Source: Ailanthus altissimus (taxonomy: Eukaryota; Streptophyta; Magnoliopsida; Sapindales; Simaroubaceae). From it: a stretch of 64,000 bases of DNA. The stretch lies in NCBI GenBank assembly GCA_946807835.1, contig OX327703.1:2053501-2117500 (forward strand), given 5' to 3'. The notes under the pieces were generated by a model. That model saw only the letters and a list, made by a program, of their open reading frames with translations, was not told the origin of the DNA and ran no database searches. Shown piece after piece: positions 59,811 through 64,000 of this stretch; position 1 is the first letter of the stretch, and each line of letters begins with the position of its first letter. A program made the translations under genes and the position numbers.

Positions 59811-60960
59811 ATGCAGACTAAAGCAAAATTTGAAGTTTATAAACCAAAAGTATTTCTTGGTAAGTCTGAAAATAGAGGTTCAACATTTGAGCCAACTTTA
59901 GTAGCAAGAGCTTTGAAGGATAAGAAGTGGAAAATAGCAATGGATGATGAATACTCAATACTCATCAAGAATGATACATGGTCTCTTGTACCAGAATCTG
60001 AAGCTACAAAAAGGTTATTGACAACAATTGGGTATTTAGGGTCAAATACAATCCTAATGGTTCAGTATCCAATTTAAGTAATGCTTTTGCATTGAAGGAT
60101 CTGGGATATTTCAATTATTTTTTAGGTATCGAAGTGACTCATACAAAAAGAGGTTTGCACTTATCACAGTCTAAGTATATCACTAATATACTAAAGAAGG
60201 CAAACATGCTGAACTATGTTGTGAAACTCTAATAGTTGCAAATCAAAAGCAACTTGCCACTGATGTAGAATGACTTGCTGATCCATATCTGTACAGAAGC
60301 ATTATAAGTGTTCTGTAATATGTTACATTAATCAGGCCTGAATTATCCTTTTTTGTGCATAAGTTAAGTCAGTTCTTAACATCTCTAACAGTGGTCCATT
60401 GGCAGGCTTATAAACGTGTTTTGAGATACCTCAAGGCTACTTCTATTTATTATCTTGAATTTGTAAGTTCGGGAGTTCATCAATTAATAGGTTATGTTGA
60501 TGCTGACTGGGGTAATGATGCAATTAAAAGAAAATCTATTAATGGATTTTGCATCTTCTTAGGAGACAATATTATCTCTTAGTCATCTAAGAAACAACAG
60601 GTGGTGGCTCGTTCAAGCACAGAAGCTGACTATTGTGCCTTACCCATAGCCTGAACAGAAATCATATAGTTAAGGTCTCTGCTCGATAAGTTACACATGA
60701 GTTCTTCAGTGACTCCAATACTTTGGTGTGACAACCAAAGTGCACAATCCCTTGCTCAAAACTCATTTTTTTCACTCCCAAACAAAATATATAGAATTAG
60801 ATGTCCATTTCATCCAGAAAAAATGGCAAATAATTAGTTAGAGGTCAGATATGTTCCCAGTTCAAATCAGACTACTGATATCTTAACTAAACCTCTCTCT
60901 TATTCCACCTTTACCTTTCATCGGTCCAAGCTCAAGGTGTCACCTCATCCTTGAGCTTGA
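59811..60960 (+). pseudogene. copia reverse transcriptase (deleted) and RNase H
   Basis: The start of the reverse transcriptase (ALKDKKWKIAMDDEY, NDTWSLVP) ends at about 60077. The catalytic YVDD part is absent. The later part resumes with LKDLGYFNYFLGIEV (about 60090). RNase H follows with YVDADWGNDAIKRKSINGF (about 60494-60550), SSTEADY (about 60616) and DILTKPLS near 60880. Several stops. Confidence 0.85.
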
Positions 60961-60967
60961 GTGGGGA

Positions 60968-61236
60968 TGTTAAGATATATCAAAAACTGCACAGCTATAA
61001 CAGAAAGTTTGTAGACTTGAGAAGTTGTTATAACTAATTCTCTAGCTAACAATGTGTTTGTTAATTTTATTGCTTAAAAAGTGGATCAAATGCCATATGT
61101 ATAATTCTCTATATAAAGCCCCGTAATCAGGTTACAGTGTAATAAACGGATGATCATTTTTCTTTATTTGCTGATAGTTTAGCTTCTCTTTCATTGCTCT
61201 ATTTTTCTCCCTAGCCAAATAGGTTATAATTTCACA
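60968..61236 (+). repeat. Right LTR of the Ty1/copia element
   Basis: 269 bp, lacking the internal duplication of the left LTR and with scattered substitutions, indicating an old insertion. Confidence 0.85.
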
Positions 61237-62200
61237 TTCCTAAATGAATTCCTGCCAGCCATACCAGCCCCATTAGCTCATGTTGTTGACTTTTTACAGA
61301 ACCCCTTCTCCCTATTGAACTTGGAGCTAGCATGTATCCAACTTCAGTAGAAGCCTTCTTTTGTATTCGGGCATTCATGATCCTCTTGCAAACACTCTTT
61401 TGATGGATGCCCGATATAGTCGCATCTGAAACAAACCTCTGGTAGCCTTTCATAATGGAGAACCACCGTAACAATCTCTTTATAACCTTTCAATACCACA
61501 TTTAGTGTTGGTTTTAAGGGCTCCTCTGCATTAACCTTTATTTTGACCCTAATGAATTTGCCAATACATTTTTTATAAATACCTCTATCTATATCCTCTA
61601 CAGCCCTTACCATTAACCCCAATTCACATCTAATGTCTTTATTCCTAAAGAACAAAATGAGGCATGCAACTAAACCCATAACTCTACAAACTCAAATGAC
61701 ATATCGATGAAGCACCCAATTCCTTTTGGCTCAGCAAAACTGATCAGGTTACCATCAAAGGACTAGGGTTCACCGACCAATACTTTCTTTAGTGACTCAC
61801 CGAAAAAAAGGAGAACACAAATAAATTCTATCCAGGATTGACAACTTTCATCATAACATCCTATGCCATCGGCCATATCCTTTTCATACACGAAATAAAT
61901 GCCTCACAATTCACCAACCTTGGGCTCAAAATTCTACCTACCAGAGATAAAAGAAACCCTTATGCAACCAGCTATAACCATTTTCTTGGAGAGATTTGTG
62001 ACTGGCAGGCAACCCTCCATCAATTCTAACGAATTGTATCTCGTTACTATAACACCCAAATCCATTTTGGAGAGCCGAAAGCACCCCATAATAGAACATG
62101 GCCTACAAAATCATACAACCTTCTTAGACCTCCCACCACGGCAGAAGATTCACCGATGATTATGAGAATGGAAACCATCGTCTGAAGAAGGTTATGGAAC
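61237..62200 (-). pseudogene. LINE ORF1, N-terminal part with zinc knuckle
   Basis: Frames at 61344-61679 and 61232-61474 hold YERLPEVCFRCDYIGH.SKEC, a C-x2-C-x4-H-x4-C knuckle, preceded by KKCIGKFIRVKIKV. Both are typical of plant LINE ORF1 proteins (DUF4283 followed by zf-CCHC_4), which bind the element's RNA. Above 61680 decayed DUF4283 sequence is visible. The exact 5' end near 62.2 kb is uncertain. Confidence 0.8.
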
Positions 62201-62339
62201 TTTGAAAAAATTGTTGCCCCCTAAGTTCTCAGATAGAAAACATCCTAGGTCAGACTCCTGGGAAATAATCACTTTTGCACGTGCAGATTTTAAAATTTAT
62301 CATTTATCGAGAAAGAGACTGTTGGACTCCTTTAATTTG

Positions 62340-64000
62340 GCTCAAATGTCTTAATTACTTTCTTAATTTCAAATAGATACCAAAAGCTTAAGATATATTT
62401 CCAGTGAGTTGGTTTTGATCAAAACGTACTCTTGTTAGACTTGTAAAATTTTTGAAGCCATTGGGGATTCGACCTAGAAATTGGTTATTGTGCAATGATA
62501 AATTACTCAACTTTGTGAGATTTTCCATTTCTTAAGGTATGTAACCAGAAAGCTTATTTTCAAAGAGCTGTAAAGCTCTTAAATTTCTCAAATTACCAAT
62601 TGAATGAGGAATGACACCACTGAGATGATTACTGCTAAGTTGTAGATCAAATAGAGACTCCAACATTCCTAATTCTATAGGAATGGAACCAGAAAGCTCA
62701 TCATGGTAAAGGTATAAAACACTTAAATTTCTCAGATTACCAATTGAAGGAGGAATGACACCACTGAGATGATTATTGCTTAAACCTAGATCAATAAGAA
62801 ACTCCAACCTTCCTATTTCTACAAGAATGAAACCAGAAAACTCATTATTATAGAGGTATAATATATTTAAATTTCTCAGATTGCCAATTGAATGAGGAAT
62901 GACACCACTAAGATGATTATTACTTAATTTTAGATCAAAGAGAGACTCCAACCTTCCTATTTCTATAGGAATGGAACCAAAAAGTTCATTATTGTAGAGG
63001 TATAAAACACTTAAATTTCTCAGATTACCAATTGAAGGAGGAATGGCACTACTGAGATGATTATAACTTAGTTATAGATCAAAGAAAGACTCCAGCCTTC
63101 CTATTTCTATAGGAATGAAACCAGAAAGTTTATTATAATAGAGATATAGAACACTTAAATTTCTCAAATTGTCAATTGGAGAAATAACACCACTAAGATG
63201 ATTATAGCTTAATTCTAGACCAAAGAGAGACTCCAACCTTCTTATTTCTACAGGAATAGAACCAAAAAGCTCATTATTGTAGAGGTACAAAACACTTATA
63301 TTTCTCATATTGCCAAATGAAGGAGGAATAACACCACTGAAATGATTATTATTTGGTTGTAGATCAAAGAGAGACTCAAACCTTCTTATTTTTACAGGAA
63401 TGGAACTAGAAAGCTCATTATAGTAAAGGTATAAAACATTTAAATTTCTCATATTACAATTGAAGGAGGAATGACACCATTGAGATGATTATTACTTAGT
63501 TGTAAATCAAAAAGAGACTCCAACCTTTCTATTTCTACAGGAATGGAACCAGAAAACTTATTTTGACCGAGGTATGAAGCTCCTAAATTTTTGAGATTAC
63601 AAATTGAAGAAGGAATGACACCACTGAGATGATTATAGTTTAATGCTAAATCAAAGATAGACTCCAACCTTCCTATTTCTACAGGAATTGAACCGAAAAA
63701 CTTATTATGATGGAGGTATAAAAAACTTAAATTTCTCATATTGGCAATTGATGAAGGAATTGCACCACTAAAATAATTAACGGATAAATCAAGGTGCGCA
63801 AGTTTAGAAAGGTTACTAATATGAGGTGGAATGATACCAAAGAATTCTTTATAGTTGAGATCAAGGCATGCAAGATGAGGAAACGATGAGAAGGAGAATT
63901 CATGAAGCGTACCTTTTAGACTTGACCTTGTAAGATTAATAGTGACAACTTTTTCGACATGATTGCAATTAATTCCAAACCATACACAAGGGCTTATTTT
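62340..64000 (-). pseudogene. LRR receptor-like kinase gene (MIK2-like), broken, continues beyond the window
   Basis: The minus strand enters at 64000 with the cysteine-containing LRR cap (CVWFGINCNHVEKVV), then FSFSSFPHLACLDLNY and a long run of 24-residue LRRs of the plant extracellular type (LSGVIPPSIGNLRNLSVLYL). A one-base deletion near 63455 (ATTGTAATATG for ATTGGTAATATG) shifts the frame. Stops follow at about 63072 (DL*LS), 62532 (YIP*EM) and 62415. The reading fades near 62340 after NQLTGNIS and AFGIYLKLRK, where the LINE side begins. No membrane span or kinase domain is present. The family perceives peptides or damage signals at the plasma membrane; this copy is dead. Confidence 0.88.
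62530..63740. repeat. Tandem 144-bp repeats coding paired LRRs
   Basis: About eight near-identical units of two LRRs each (48 codons) follow one another. Their high similarity, greater than usual between LRRs of one receptor, suggests recent expansion by unequal exchange. Confidence 0.75.

Larger units (their letters stand above)
56565..61236 (+). mobile_element. Ty1/copia retrotransposon, decayed, inserted in LINE ORF1
   Basis: LTRs at 56565-56898 and 60968-61236 share TGTTAAGATATATCA starts and ATAATTTCACA ends. The primer site TGGTATCGAGCC directly follows the left LTR, and the purine tract GAGTGGGGA precedes the right one. Between them, in copia order, are gag, protease, integrase, a truncated reverse transcriptase and RNase H, all broken by stops. 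The core of the reverse transcriptase is deleted around 60078. The flanking pentamers (CTCTT, TTCCT) do not match. It cannot move by itself. Confidence 0.92.
49450..62200 (-). mobile_element. LINE retrotransposon, decayed, split by two later insertions
   Basis: Minus-strand order from the 5' end: ORF1 with a DUF4283-like region and a CCHC knuckle (about 61700-61237), the rest of ORF1 (56564-55860), endonuclease (55538-55137), reverse transcriptase (about 54250-53140), the zf-RVT-type region (about 50745-50000) and RNase H (49781-49464). Removing the copia insertion (56565-61236) and the LTR insertion (50745-52924) leaves about 5.9 kb, the size of a full plant LINE. Stops and shifts are frequent, so it is dead. 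Its outer ends are approximate. Its 5' end meets the broken receptor-kinase gene. Confidence 0.85.

Noticed and set aside
56560..61241. CTCTT and TTCCT as a target duplication of the copia element
   Set aside because: The two pentamers do not match; either the duplication has decayed or the boundaries are altered.
1..64000. CRISPR arrays, bacterial operons or riboswitches
   Set aside because: The window is plant nuclear DNA. No evenly spaced short repeats with unique spacers and no bacterial gene organisation were seen.

Overview
The window is nuclear DNA of a flowering plant, almost certainly a eudicot. It is AT-rich, its genes have introns with plant-type splice sites, it has a nuclear tRNA-Ala, and it carries TIR-NBS-LRR genes, which grasses lack. 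The species cannot be named from the sequence alone.

Left part (1-26 kb), mostly ordinary genes. After about 6.4 kb of AT-rich DNA holding one LTR-like remnant comes a five-exon copper amine oxidase (6446-9951, +). A decayed Ty3/gypsy fragment (12.4-14.2 kb) and an AT-rich minisatellite (15.65-16.06 kb) follow. Then come a two-exon CYP81-type cytochrome P450 (16460-18205, +), a tRNA-derived SINE with a perfect 15-bp target duplication (18.4 kb), a P-class PPR protein probably sent to mitochondria (20151-23015, +), a tRNA-Ala(AGC) gene (24707-24779, -) and a small four-helix membrane protein (25049-25618, +).

Middle part (26-44 kb), a disease-resistance cluster split by a young retroelement. 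A decayed TIR-NBS-LRR copy (26.85-28.26 kb, -) and a nearly complete five-exon one (39425-43622, -, with one in-frame stop in its LRR exon) flank an LTR retrotransposon at 29128-38348. That element has two 2718-bp LTRs differing at only four bases that I could find, a 5-bp ATGAT target duplication, a tRNA-iMet primer site and a polypurine tract. Its ends show it derives from a Tekay/Del-type chromovirus, but gag-pol is gone. In its place, on the opposite strand, are two TATA-box-bearing genes. One is an intact, intronless LOG gene (cytokinin-activating phosphoribohydrolase, 217 aa). The other is a 326-aa protein I cannot identify. A retroelement carrying a hormone-activation gene is the most striking feature of the window.

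Right part (44-64 kb), a graveyard of nested retroelements. A decayed copia-like element lies at 44.4-47.5 kb. A LINE of about 6 kb (49.45-62.2 kb, -) is split by a 2.2-kb solo LTR (50745-52924) and by a decayed Ty1/copia element (56565-61236, +). The LINE abuts a broken LRR receptor-kinase gene of the MIK2-like type (62.3-64.0 kb, -) that runs off the window.
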